Below, piece after piece: positions 13,401 through 27,977 of a stretch of 64,000 bases of DNA (the stretch's first letter is position 1; the number at the start of each line of letters is the position of its first letter). The position numbers and the translations under genes were made by a program. The stretch is from Panonychus citri (taxonomy: Eukaryota > Arthropoda > Arachnida > Trombidiformes > Tetranychidae): the NCBI RefSeq assembly GCF_014898815.1, contig NW_026515542.1, positions 620,001-684,000 on the forward strand. Direction: 5' to 3'. The notes beneath the pieces are model-generated. The model ran no database searches. It had not been told where the DNA came from and saw only the letters and a list, made by a program, of their open reading frames with translations.

Positions 13401-16326
13401 AACAAAAAACTCAGAAACTTTTTTGTTCCTATTATATATTGTACACTATTGATGATGATGATGATGATTACAGTTAATGATGATGATCATGATGCTAAAT
13501 TGTATAGCAAAACGTGCTAACAGTAAATAAATTTACGCCTTTGATTGTTGTGATAATCAGTTGATTGTTGGTATTGTTTCTCAGTCCATCATTGATAGGA
13601 TACTTTGATTTAAACCTATTAATAAATCAAACAATCAGACAATTGATTGTTTCAATACCAAGATGAAAGTTACAATGAAAAAGTAATCAAATCATTTCCA
13701 ATCATGATAAATATAATAAATAACTGTAATCAAATGTTGAAAAATCGAGTTCATAGATTGAAACAATTTGTTAATAATCAAGTTGATTTGTTTCATCATC
13801 ATCATGGAAATATAATCAATAAATTCAAGTCTGAATTTCATCATGACCTTAAAATCATGATCATCATCATTAATCTTGTTTATGATTTGAATGTTTGCTA
13901 AAAAAGTGTAATAAATTTTGTGGAATAGGAAAAAAAACTTGTTAAAATGATCATTATCTCCATCATCCTGTCCATCTCTCTCTCTCTCTCTCTTCATGAT
14001 GATCATCATCATGGTCATCATCTTGATGGATGACATGTCTAATCTTCCTTCATCTTAATTGACTGTTAAGATGAAATTAATTGTTTATGCCCAAGGGGAT
14101 TTAGAAAAGGTATCGATTTGAATGGTCAATGGTTTTTCTTGCGGTTTCTTTTCAACTGTCCAGTTTAAGTTTGCTATTCTTTTTGCCAATCGATTGTCCA
14201 AATATACAGTTAATTCTTGATTATAATTAAGATGATCAATAATGAAGACGAGGAAGATGAAGATGACCTGGAAAATCAAGTAACTGTTTACTAAACTATT
14301 CACTGGTCTAATAACAAGATTGCTTTTTGTATATTCTTAAAGGTCAATATATAAGGATGACCATTAAAATGATCACTTACAATTGGTGGAAAAGTTTGTT
14401 GATATAGATTGAATTTATATAACGTAACTGTAAATAGAGTTAATTGTTTACCAGTATTATAGTTGCAATCAGTTAATTTGGTAAACGTTTACAAAATTAA
14501 CTGTTAACAAAGTTACTATTTTCTTGTAAGTTGATTAACAGTAAATTTAAATTAAACTGTTGATCAACTGGTTGACATTGAATAATGTTGAAAAATTGTT
14601 AACTAATTGTTACCGTTAATTAACTTTTGGGTCTCTTTTCAATTTAATCATTTAAATTTTTTCTTGTGAACAGGAAACTTGATTAACTTGATCATCATCA
14701 TCAGGAAGTCAAATATACATATTAGATACATGGTAATCTTTTTAACATGAAGATTAAGCTTTTCATCAGTTTCATTATTAGTTTGAATTTTAATTAATTA
14801 ATTCACAAGGATGAAGATGATTGAAAAAAAAGGAAAAGGAAACACATGCAAATGTATATATAGACTTTAATTTTTACAGTTATATCAGGGGGGAGGAGAA
14901 AGATGAGAAGGAGTAAATTCATGTTGAAAAAAATGATGATGAAAGAGGATGAGGATGAATAAGAAAGGGAAGAAGAAGAAAAATCTGAAATGATGAAGAT
15001 GAGGATGAGAATTGTAAAGATTTTTACACATTGGGAAGATGGAAATGAGGAAAGAACTGAAAGTGAGTGATGTTTTGATGGTTCAACCGAAACTGATGGA
15101 AAATCGATGAATAACTGTAAAGTGATGAGGATGCTGAACAAGAGAGAGAGAGAGAGACGAAGATGCTTTTTATCTTCCAGCAAGAGCAGAATAAGATTTT
15201 TTTTTCCTTTTTTGAAATGGATGCAAAAAAGCAGAAACAACAACGAAAATGAAATAATAATAAACAAACATGATGATGAGAAGATGGAGAAAAGAAAAGA
15301 ACATAAAATTATTTCTTCTCTTCTTCTAATCATCATCTTCTTCACAAGAAAGTCAATAGATAAATATCAAGATGAAGATGCGGATAAAGATTAAGAGTGA
15401 AAATGATGATAATGTAGTTTTATTAACTGTAAAAACACTGTGGTAGGTTTCAAGAAACAGATTATTCTGTTAATCTAGTGATGAGGATCAACGATGATGA
15501 TGATGATGATGATGATGTCTCAACGATTAACATGCAAGATTATGTAAGATTGTGTTGTTAGATATCAACGATGATGTTTGTTTTATTGTTTTTCCAGATT
15601 TGAAAGTTAATACTCATTGGGATTCATTTGTAGTAATAAATGTTCAGAATTTGAGTTTTTATTAATCAAATTTGAACTTTTTGTTTTTCTCAAAATCTCT
15701 TGATGTTAATCTTACATTTCTTGTTTAATCCATTAATCACTTGAATAAATTCAATTGTGATCTTCAATGATAGTGATTGTTATCCAATAATCAACTTCAA
15801 TTGATTTTATATTCAATTTTGTATCTCTATCATTTGGAATCATTTTGTTTTCCCAAATTGACAGTTAATGACAATAAATGATCATCAATCATGTAACACA
15901 ATTTTCATCATTAATCATCATCAGAATCTCAAAATCATCTCGAGATTCATTCAATTGGATTCAGATTAAAGAGATTGAAACTTTTCATCATTTTCAGTTT
16001 GATTTTGTTTCCATCAAGATGAGAGCAAAGATAGAGTGAGAAAGAAAGTGAGAGAGTGAGAGAGAGATCAAGGGTGGGGTAGGAAGATGTTGATTGAGAG
16101 GAAAAGTAAATGAAGATCATGGTGTCGGCTTCTTTTTACAGTTATATCGTTTTCTTATGATTTTAACCGCATCGATAAGGTGATGAGGCCTCATGAGGAT
16201 GCCGGCGATCATCATGATGTGCAGGATGTTATTGATCATCATCCATGAAGATGATGGAGGTGGAGGATGAAATGTTACCATAGTAAAAGTCAATTAAAAG
16301 TAACATCCTAATGATAAGTAATCAAC

Positions 16327-16359
<33 letters not shown>

Positions 16360-19300
16360 AGTTTTCATCTTTTTCTCAGATTATTATTACATTTGATTGT
16401 TATTATTGGTAAAATGATGATTACAATCATTGATTAAATAAACTGCTAAGGTGTAAAGGTTGACTGGGTTAATTAATGATCCGTAATCAAATTTTGCCAA
16501 TTAAATGATCTCATAGCAATGACAACCAACAACAATCAACGACAATATTACTTGGGATTAGTAATTATTATTAAGGATAATGTTAATTTTTTACCTTAAT
16601 TGTTACTTTCTCACACTCAATTAATATCCTTCTTTCAGCAATCAATCGGCAATTAACCTTTAGAAATTGAAATAATCAACTAAACGTGGTAATTAAAAGT
16701 TGAATCAAAACAAAAATTTTCTATCTGTTTATTAATTGTTGTGTTCCAAACAGCAAATGTTCAATCAATCAACCGTAGGAATTAAGTTAATTATTAAAGC
16801 TTTTCGAATACATTAATAATTAATAATCAATTTGATGAGAACCAAAATCAAAGTTAATTGTTTAGTATCATCGGATCAATCAAAACTATCGATTCAATTT
16901 TTCATTGGTTGGAAACTTTTTTTTTGTTCAAATTGTTATGAGAGTTGAAACAATTAAGTTAATACAAAGTAACTGTTGACAATTAAAGTTAATTGTGGAA
17001 AAAAATGTCAAGTTAATAATAGGAAGAGGAAGTTGATATTCTTGGTGATGATGATAATCTTAGTCTCATCCTCATCTTCATGTCTAATTTTATCACCATG
17101 AGAGGAGGAAAAGTTATCATTCATTTCAATGACGATAATTATGATTGTTGAGTTATAATTAAATCGTCACCATGATTATCATTGACATGAGTTGATGATA
17201 ATTATGCAAATCAAGTTAATTTACACAAGTAAAAAAATCAATTTGCATCAATTGTCATCACTGTTAATTTATCTGTTTAAATGGTAACAATTTAAATTGT
17301 TTGGTTTAACAATATAACCATCGTAACATTTTGTCATCAACATCATTTACAACAAACTCATAATTCATTGAATCAAATTTAATAATTGTGTTGACAAATT
17401 AACAATTATCTTATTATGTAGTAAGTGTAATAATTTAGTTAATTTTTTCCTTCCAAGAAAAAACAATCAAATCAATTAAGGTTAATGATTGATTAAAGTT
17501 GATTATCTTATCTGACTCATTACCATGTTAATCCAATGAGAGACTAAAAATATTAATAAAAATTGTTTAATTTTCTTATTAACAACAATTTAATAGGCGA
17601 TTAAAAGTTTTAATCAGTTAATCCATTGATGGACACATTAGTTAATCATTAGCACCATGAAACCCAACAATTAACTCATTAAGATTAGAGAGATATCATA
17701 ATAATAGTGATAAAGTTAATTACCAAATGATTAATATGATTGTGTTTATGAAGATGATAATGATTGGTGAAGTTAATTGTTATTAGTTAATTGAAAAATT
17801 TTCTCTTACCTTGACTAAAGGTTTGGTAAGATTGGACGGTGAGGGTGGAAGCTTCCGGTTTGAAAGTTTAACCCGTAATCCGGAAGTTAGATTATCATTA
17901 ATGTTGTGATCTTGGTGTTGGTTGTTCATTGTATCCTTTCCGGTTAATTGGGGTCTTCTCGGTGTTCCCACCATGACTGTTGGCTGTTGACGACCGGTTG
18001 ACATTAGCTCCTTACGAGTGGGTAAGGGAGGTAATGGAGGTGGATTGGATCGTGGCCCTTGCCATTTGGCCAGAAACGATGAGGACGGACTCCAACAGGT
18101 AATGTCACTTTTGGCCTTTGTTGGACCTTGAATTGATCCGCTAAGAGTTGAGGGTGGTGGTGGTAAGGGTTGGGTGATAACTGAAGGTGGGAAACTTTGC
18201 TTGTTATTAGAGGAAGAGGAAGTGATTGTGGGTGGATGAAGTCTCGAGATTAATTCACCAATTTCACTTGTAAATCCTGATGATCTGCTCATGGGAACAC
18301 CAACAACTGATGCAGATCCTGAAACTGAACTTTTTACATGATGATGACCTTTAGGATGACCATTTGAATGGTAACCATTATCAAATGATAATCGAGGTCG
18401 ATTTGAAAAAATTGATGCGGTCAATGGATGCTGATGATGATTAACTGATTGCTGATGGTCACTTTTAAATGAAGATGTTGATCTTGTTATACTTTGAATA
18501 TCTTTAGTATCGAAATTATTTTTATCTTTATCGTAATTAGTTAATTGTTGCTGTTGTTGTTGTTGTTGTTTACGGCGATTTTTTTCAAAAAATTTCTTAG
18601 CAATTGCATTTAATTTTGGATTAATGAAAACCTCATGATTTGCTTCATGATAATTAAGATGATAATTAACTTGTGATGATGAACTGTTATTTGAATCAAT
18701 TGTAATTAATGGTGTAGATGAAGTTGATTCAATTAAACTTGGTTGTTTTGGTTGATTATGATTCTGATGATGATTAATCAATTGTTGTTTTGATTGACAA
18801 TTAGATGAAATATTGTTAATCAATTTACTATTATTACTTTTATTAATTGAATGGATTGATGCAATTCTAGATGAATTGTTAAGGTTAATCAGTGAATCAT
18901 TATTAGTTGATTTAATTTCCTCGTATACTAAACCATGAGCCAGCTCTTTACCGTTAATTGTAGCTGTATCATCAATATTGTTTAACAACAATTTAGCATT
19001 AACAAGAGATGAAGATGAGGTTAGGGTTGATGTCTCATGAGCTGATTGTAATAATGCTTGAGCTAAATGATGATGATGATGATTTAGGTATTAAAGATGA
19101 TTCCTTGGTCGAATCTGAGAAACAACAACAAAACCAATTGGAACCACGATTAACCTCTAACCCATTATTACCATTGAGATTATTATTATTGGTTCGATGA
19201 TTAGTATACTGATTATATTGATTATGAGAGCGTCGATTACCATTAGAACCTTTAAACCAATAAGTTAATAAGGTTCGAACATCGGAACGTCGAAAAACGT

Positions 19301-20939
19301 AAAGAATCATCAAGTAAGATGCAATTAGAAAAGAGGATAAACTGTATATTAATCCATAGAAAAGTTGATCCATTTGAAAGGCATTTAAGTTGGTCGATGA
19401 TGATGGAAGATAAGATGAGTGGCCATTGGTAGAAAAAGATGAAGATGATGAAGATGAGGATGAGGATGAAGGTAATGGAATCAAATGTGAGGTTGAATTG
19501 TTGGTTAGGATTAAAAGTGATTCCGTTAAGTTTGAATTTGAGTTTGAGGTTGGTGATGTTGTCAATGATATAATGGATCCATTGATTGTTTCGGATGAAA
19601 TTGATGCTTCTGCAATTGGAAATGATGATGATGATGATGATGATGAGTGGGTGGTGGTTGATAGATGATGATGATTTACAAATGAAAATGGTCTCCATGA
19701 AACAAGAAATATCATTGATACAATGAGATTAGTGAAGAGGATGAACAAACCAATTTGGGCAAACAATTGTCTTCGATAAGTCCATTCAAGATCAAATTTA
19801 ATTGATTGATTACCATCAGTGTGATCATTTAATCCATGAGATTTAATTGATGATTCATTATCATCATGGGAAGCATGAAATCGGTCATGATGATGTCGCT
19901 GTTGTTGTTGCTGTAGGCTTGTTGATCCTTTAGGTGAGACAATATTGGTTCCAAGGCAGGTTAAGATACAACCAACAATCAGGTAAACAATCAGGTTAAG
20001 GCAAAAAAGTAACACAATTGGACCATAGGTAATTATATAGCCTGTGGGTGTCATCAGGGTTACATGATAACATGATGATAATGAGGGAACAGGTTGGGAT
20101 GATAAAAGGTTCCAAGGTGAGTGTAAAGTTGTTGCAGAGTAAATTGTTGATCCATTTGTGTGAGTTGATTGTTGTTGATTGTAATTGTTGTTATTGGTAT
20201 TGATAAGTAAACATGATATACAGATCAAGGTACTTAATCCATATGCAAACAGATAATAGCTGAAAATTGTTACCAATGATGATAATTGTAATGATGACTT
20301 TTTACCTGATAAGATACCTGATGATAAGGTTGCTGTTGGATGATATTGATGATGAGGATGATGAGGATGAAGATGATGGTGATGATATTGTGAACGAGAT
20401 TGAAGAGGTAAATCTGGTGGAATTTTTAAATTATCATCTTCATCTTCTTCATCCTCATCTTCATGGTTTGGCTCAATTTCATCTTCATCTTCATTGTCAT
20501 CGGTTGTTGATGATTTTGTACAATTATTGTTATTGGATGAGGATGAGGTTGATGTTGAATTGATGGTCAATGAAATCTCATGGGCTGAATGAGTTAAACT
20601 TTGGTACATTGAGAAAGCACTTAATAACATCCATAGGAGACATGATAAAGTTGAAAAGTTTACCAATGTTGATGATATAAGACAAGAATGATAACCAAGA
20701 TGGTTACCTGATAGTGATGAGGATGAAGATGATAAACTAGGAAGTGTAAGTGAAACTGTGAATAAAGTGATTGTACTTGTGATTAAGAGTAAAATGTTGA
20801 TCAGTGAATGTTTACATTTTCCAGGCATTCGAATGAATGAAAATCCAATACAATAGATTAAGATGATTAAAAGAAGACAAGGAAGAGAGAGAAGAGCACC
20901 AACAAGGTGAGACCATTGTGACACCATTGATTTAATCAT
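10404..20939 (-). CDS. adhesion-GPCR A-type (GPR124/125-like) seven-transmembrane receptor
   Basis: Three exons: 19172-20939, 17810-19062 and 10404-11375, with introns of 109 nt (phase 1) and 6.4 kb (phase 0). All phases agree and give 1330 residues from the ATG at 20939. Helices by residue: TM1 12-36, TM2 46-66, TM3 86-112, TM4 222-246, TM5 301-329, TM6 392-415, TM7 526-549. The features I recall from ADGRA receptors are FIRMPGKCKHSLIN between TM1 and TM2, a Cys opening TM3 followed by NFSTLSCLLWM, YGPIVLLFCLN in TM5, and RRSDVR after TM7. Odd points are a 109-residue second intracellular loop (acidic, then His-rich), a 110-residue Ser-rich third extracellular loop with N-glycosylation sequons, and a tail of about 780 residues with polyQ, proline (PPPLPPLP), His and Arg runs and a Cys cluster. 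The leucine-rich, Ig and GPS ectodomain expected of the family is not visible. The frame stays open for about 100 nt upstream of 20939, so an upstream exon may join there. I see no clear PDZ ligand at the C-terminus (SSSE). Confidence 0.75.
11376..17809 (-). other. large intron of the ADGRA-like receptor gene
   Basis: The donor is CAAG|GTAAGAG on the minus strand at 17809 and the acceptor TTTCATTTAG ends at 11376; both are phase 0. Inside are AT-rich sequence, GAT/ATC-rich stretches and a CT microsatellite. Open frames here, such as those at 13650-14036 and 14803-15394, are low-complexity and I do not support them as genes. Confidence 0.7.
16332..16359. repeat. (CT)n microsatellite in receptor intron
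   Basis: A pure CT run of about 14 units is read directly. Confidence 0.95.
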
Positions 20940-23900
20940 AATTAGTGAATTTCGATCATGAAAATAAAAAATTAGAACCAAAGTCACATAAACACGAAAG
21001 AAACGATTTTCCGAATATCCCGAAGAAATTGAACTTTTTCCTTAATCCTTTACATGGAAAATCAATTGGAAAACTAAATCATAATTCGTATAAATGATTA
21101 ATAGAAAAAAAAGTTCAATTAGTTGATCACATTTTCTTTTCTCTAATTGTTGATTACTTAATTGTTGTTGGCAGTTGATGTTCAAGTGAAAACTAAAGTC
21201 AAAGTCCCGCTTTCATTTGCAGTGAGAAGATGATGATGATGATGATGACATGCGCTCTTATTTATCTTCTTTATCTCTTTCTTTTGATAATATTTGTCAT
21301 CTTTTCTCTTTCAACTTTTCCTCCTCTTCCGTCTCTCTCCTCCTCTTCATCTTTATCATCCTCATCCTCATCATCCCCACCATCCCAACCTCTTACACCA
21401 TGACAACAACCTTTGATTGTTTTATCCCAAATACAAAGGTTATTATGATAACCTTACCTTTAACCCTTGATTAAAATGATGATAAAACTTTTTCAATCTA
21501 TTTTTATCCCTTCAAAATTATCATCATCATCATCATCATCATCTTTGGCTTGACCACAAAGTGACCAGACACAGTTTCAAGTTAATGGCTCATCCTAATG
21601 GCTTAAGATTTTGTTTCAATTGTTTGTCTTGATTGAAATTTACTATTGATCATATTCATTATTATTTGGTGATTTACTTTAGTTATTAATCATTAACCAT
21701 TGTGTTTGATTATTGATTTGATAATTATGATTTATGTGTTGACTTTTTATTTTTCATTGTTAATCGTAATCAATTATTATATTTACTTAATCACAATTTA
21801 CCTTATTGTTGAGCATTTAGATGGGATAATTTGTTATTATCAAGTGATTATCAATTAGGACAATTTAGTAATCATTATGTTTATCATTTTTTTTTTCAAG
21901 GAATATATTAATTGATGATAATTTAACCTTTGAGACAATTAAGGTTGCAAGGGTGTTGATTGATTTATTTAATTGTTCACCTTCAAGATCAATTGGTTAA
22001 TTGTGATTAATGTTACAATGATCTCAGTGAAAGTTATTTTTATATTGACAAACATTTCATGATAATATCAAATTTTCAACTGTAATTGTGATAAAGATAA
22101 TCATCATTTTCATTTTGTCAGTGATAACTTTTTGTCGCCCACTTATCATTGATGATGATGAGGATGAGGATAAGGATGAAGATGATAATTGTGAGTTTGT
22201 AAACAAAACTTTGAATTAGACAAAAGAATCATCTAAGTGTTAACTGAAAAAAAGGCGATGAAGATGAAGATTGAGAGAGAAGAACCTAAACTTAAAGTTG
22301 TTGATAATGATGATGAAGATAATGAAGATGAGGATGCTGTTAACAAGAATAGAAAGTAAGTCTTAAAAGGAAAGGAAAAATGAAAACGAAGATGAAGATG
22401 ATAAAAGATGAGGATGAAAAATGGTTAAAAAGATGCGACTACTAAAGTAACCACTAGTGATGCTATTTTCTTGTAGGTTTCAAATTGTCTTTTGCATGTT
22501 GATGTTTTTTTCTGGGAAATGATGATGATAATGATTATCTCGAAGAGACCAGGTCAAGGGTCAATGCCAATGATGACAGTTAATTGCCAGAAACCTGAAA
22601 AACTCATAAAAAATGGGGAATCTGTTTTTTTTTCAGCTGAAATTTACTCAGGACTTGAAATGTTACTTGAAATTGTGATGATTAAGATGCAGATGAGACA
22701 AGATGAAGGTATAAATTTAGTCAAAATTAAGTGTCTCTTGTAACTTGTCAACACAAAGATGAAGATTTCCTAAGTTCAATTAACTGGCCGCGAAAATATT
22801 GATTATCCTTTAAATGATTAAAAGATTTTCATGTTTCACTTTCCATGATAATCTGTATCATGTACTATGGTGATGTTTGTAAAAGCTTTTCATGATATTT
22901 TCATAGAGTAGATTAATTTTTCTTGTTGTCAAAATGGTTGTAATAGATGAAAAAGTTTAGATCAATTCTGTTAATGATTATTGTTAATCACTATGTTTAG
23001 GTTTTCATGTAATATCTTGCAGAGCAGAATCTTTTGTTTCCGTTTCCAGAGCGAAGATATTTTTTTCCTCTAAAATAACTGTTTCCTTTTTATTGATCTC
23101 ATAGTATCTCCTCTGTATCCTTTTACTCCCTCTGATTATCATCATCATCACCATTTTCATCTTGCATTTAAACTGCTTCTGTTATGGTGTCATTTTTGTA
23201 AGAACCTTGAAAAGGATGAAGAAAGGGAACATAAAAAGATGAGAAGAAGATATAATGAGAGAGAGAGAGAGAGCAAAAGAGATATGATGATGATGAGAAA
23301 GGCAGGATAAAGATCACCATAACTTATGAAAAATAGGGAAGATAAAGTTCACCAGAACATGAAGAAAAACCCATAGACTTTCATAGATTATTGGTAATAA
23401 GCTTTTTAAATGTCTGGGATATAATAAGAGAGATGAAGATGAGGATGGAGAGAGGAGGTGGAGGAAGTGAAAGAAACAAACAAAGATACAGTAAAAGTGG
23501 GTGAATAGTGAGCGTCACCTCAAGCGGTTGCCTTGTTGATCAATGATTTATGGCCCATATCACATCGTATCTTTGTCCATAGGCCTTAGAACTTGACTCT
23601 CTCATCCATCTATCTACCCATTGAATATAACACAACAAAAACTGAGGAAAAAAGAAGCTGAAAGAAGATGAGAAAATACCCAAAGCTCATGATAATGAAA
23701 AGCAATGGCTCATATCCATTGGGGGCTTAATCATAACCCATACCAACATTTAGCTTATCAGTTTTATTTTTATCTGTGTATTCACATTGTACTCAACTCC
23801 ATAGTATTACTATTATATAAATACACATTAACCCACACAACTGAATATAATATTTACAAATGATAATAAAAAATATTCTCGAACCTCGAATAGTGTTCAG

Positions 23901-26900
23901 AATTCGAGGCAAAATTTTAATCATATGTAAATCGAAGTGAAAACTTTTTTCTTCTTCCAAGTAAATTATTATTATTATATTGTTCTAATCATATAAATAT
24001 TATACAATTCACCATAACTGTCATATGTTAAACAATGAATATCATTTTTATTGTGACATATTTACATTACCTGATAATTTATTATTCACTTTATTTAATT
24101 ATTATACAATAAATGATAATCTTAATCTTTTCAAAAGATAATCTTTCAAATGGATTAAGATAATAATCGTCAAGTTAAGGATTAGTTAAAGTTAATTACA
24201 TCTGATGACCGTTGATTGTTATAGAATCAATTTTCTTTGCTTTTTTCTTTACTCTAATAATAGTTAATCAATTGATTGTTGTTGTGTATTATTATTTTTA
24301 ACAATCGAGCAAATATTTACCCAATTGATTTAGTTGATTGTTTCTGAGTGTAAATAAGAAATAGATTCAAGGTGTAGTCATGATTAATTGATTATCATGT
24401 TAAGTTTTATTGGAATTGAAACTTTAAGCAATCAAACCAATAGTTCATTAGGATTAATGGTGATCAATCTGGAATCACAATTAACTGATTTATCTGATTG
24501 AGTTGAGAAATTTTTTCCTAGAGTTCTAAGATAATGAAAGTTAATCATCCTGTTTGTCTAATTCCTAATCATCCTGAACATCTCTGTTAATATCATGATA
24601 ACATGTCATGATAATATATACAGAATCAAATTATGGATTCCAAGAATCACAAGTTACATTTACTTTCTTCCGTTAATCGTAATGATAATCAGTTAATCAT
24701 TATAATCAGAGTTTCCGTTTTTCTAATGAATGATAAACATTGAAAATGATTGGGAAAAACTGTTTTCTTTTGGATAACATTTATTTTTCTGGTTAATTTT
24801 AATTGTAAATCATTTTTGTTGATTGTGAAAAAATAGAGAGGAAAGTCAATTGTAAATATTAACAGTTACAGAGACAATCAATAAATAACAATCAACTTAA
24901 ATGATGATGATGAAATTATTATACTGGAAGATACAATGTTTGATATTATTATCAATATCTTCAAGTTATTAGTTAATTTCCTTGGAGATTTAATAGAAAC
25001 CAGAAAATTTTTATCCACTTATTAAATCATATTGATTAATATTATTGATTGGATATTGAACTTGACTGAGTGAACTTTTTTCTCATCTTTTCTCAGAATT
25101 GATCAGCTTTTCACTCTGAACTTATTCAGCAAATTATCAGTCATCATGGTAATGTAATAATTATCCCCATGAAAATGATAATCACCTGAATTAAATGTTT
25201 TTAACATCATTAACTCTGATTTTCAATTGAATTCTCAGTTGTTAACATGAGATGATATCATGATGAACATTTCATGAACAGGAAACAAATTTAACATTCA
25301 AAGTTATTACAAATTTAGATAATGATTCATGAACATGATGATTATTTGAAACTTGGTAAAGTTGCAGAAAATAGAAGATAATTAAATGAATTGTTAATCA
25401 TGATACTAGAGGAAATTTAATTTGATAGGATAGCAAAAAAGTGATACAATGATAATAGCAAATCAATTGGAATATAATCAAATTGATTGATGATTAACTC
25501 CGTTGGTCAAGTTAAATGATCCAGAAATGGTCAACATTGATCGTGATTAACATTATATCATCATCATAATCATCATCTCTCTGTGTATCTTCATTGTTAT
25601 CATCATCTTCTTCCTCCCTTCATCCCAGACCATTTAATTTGATAATCATCATCATCCAATAAGGTTCATCCACTTCATCCTATTAACCTTCAATACTGAC
25701 CAACGATGAAAACAAATAAAGAAAATCTCAACTGACCAATGCATAAGGTTCATTAAATTAATCCACACAATATATGCTGACCTGAACAGTAAATTCAATC
25801 ATTGGATTTCAAAATTATCTACAAACAGATTAATCTGATTCCATGAAGAATAAAAAAAAATCAGGCAAACAATAATAACATCAGAACTTTATTCATTGGT
25901 CATGTTGTTGGCAGTTTGCAAATTCAAATATTGATGATCCAGTGATAGTTTCGGGAGAGTAAATCATGTACACTGAATCATTTTGAAATGAGAAATCTGA
26001 ATACAAGTTCAAATTCAGGTGTATGTACATGAATGATGAAAATTCTGAGGGTGAAAATAAGGTTCGAAATTCAAAGTTGTACCATTTTCGTGTTACAATT
26101 GTCACTAATATCATTTGTACACGATATCCATTTTATACCAATTTAATCTCGAAACTTTATCATGCCCACCATCACCCCCTGTAATTCACTCTCTCATGTA
26201 GTCTTTAAGCTTAAGCTATAAATTCAGTGACTATTTTGATTCAGAATTGAATGAATTTCAGTCTGAGGATATATATATTTTTAGCTTCACTATGAGTCTT
26301 TACCTTTCTAATAATACATAGCATTAACCTCCAGGGAGTTATTTTCAATCCCAGTCTGGCTGAACAAAATTTTATCTTCCTCCTCCTGATCATCATCATC
26401 TCCTCTCCATCTTCCTTATCTTCCTCTTTCTTTTTTCTCTCTTTCCTGTTATTGGTCGATAACTTGAAATTATCCTTTAGAAAATATCATCACCATTACT
26501 TTCTACCTATTATCATGAAAGTGAAACTTTTCATTTGATGATGATGATGATGAGCAATATTACAAGTTTCAAAACACTATCATCATCATCATCATCATCA
26601 TCTTCACGATCATCATCATTAAATTGATGGTTTTTTACTTTGCAACCTTTAATAGAGTTGAAATTTTCTTCCTTTTTTTACTCCTCGATAATATATCAGA
26701 ACTTATTCTGATTCCTCATGAATACTCATCATATTCTCATTTTCTTCATCACCATTACCTACTCTCCCTATTAATATTATCTTGTCCCTTTTTGGTTTAA
26801 TATACATAAATGAATATGTTCATGATAATAACACGATAACAAAGACTTGAACTTTTTAACTTCAACTCATTTAATTTTTATAACAAAATTCAGAAAAAAA

Positions 26901-27946
26901 CTTGATCATTTATTGATTCACTTTGCTTACACTCAATAAGTAAATTGTTTCCGATTAACTAGCAATCAATTTAGCTCTAAAATTCCCAATAAGTTCAACC
27001 AAAAATCAGGTCAAATTTTATCATGATTAGCATATTAATTGTATATTATCAATATTAATGTGATAACTCAAGTTATTACTAATTAAAGGTAACAATTTTT
27101 TCATCAATCGACTGGATTTTTTTTATTGTTTACTTGATCATTAAAAGTTAGTTAGTTGATTGTTTGGTAATTTTGAAAATGAAATCATTTATATTAATAC
27201 TATCCATTAATGGGCTCATTGACTTTCATTGAGCCAATGAATTTTGGACTGACTGGTAACCATGGTAACCTCAGCATTCTGGTTTATCTCTTTTTTTCTA
27301 TGTGAATCATCATTGTTATCTTCAGATGATAATAATTTCTCATTCTTGAATTTATGATGATAATAATTTTTTTTTATTATTAGTTCATGATTATAATGAT
27401 AATGATCAAATAATAATTGTCATCATGAGCATTTAACTATGATCTAGATAATGATAATAAAATATAAATTATCAACCTGATGAAAAGTTTGAAAAAAAAA
27501 CCGATTAACATGATAAGGAAGAGGATTTTACTTTTGATAATGATGATTAACCTTGAATTTATTTTTAATCTATTTTTTGAGAAACAAGAAGATGATGATA
27601 ATCAGAATGAGAGATGAGACTGATTAAGATGATGAAGATAATATTTTACCTTTGAACCTGTTCCAATACACCTGAGGAAAGAGAACCACCTTATCTTTAT
27701 CACTGAGATTAGAGTAATAGACAGACAGATAAATGATGATGATGATGATGGAAGATAAGTTGATGAGGGAGATGAAAAGTAAGAGAAGATAATTCTCACT
27801 CTTCAACTTCTCTCTGGAACTCTTTTACCTTCTTCCAATACATTAACAGGTATTTCTATCACATTTCATGAGGTTTCATTTCAACTTGGGTGGTTCACTA
27901 ATCATCTCCATCATCATGTCATTTATCTGAGAAAATGATACAAGAA

Positions 27947-27977
<31 letters not shown>
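27947..27977. repeat. compound (TC)n(AC)n microsatellite
   Basis: Seven TC units run directly into about eight AC units. Confidence 0.95.

Noticed and set aside
14803..15394. Overlapping frames of 180 and 95 codons on opposite strands
   Set aside because: Ser/Ile/Leu and Arg/Lys runs follow GAT/GA-rich DNA inside the receptor intron; there is no domain and no splice support.
19252..19698. 148-codon minus-strand frame inside the receptor gene
   Set aside because: It is an out-of-frame shadow of the exon encoding TM6-TM7.
25893..26114. 73-codon minus-strand frame with ordinary composition
   Set aside because: It is short enough to occur by chance, with no family resemblance or splice context.
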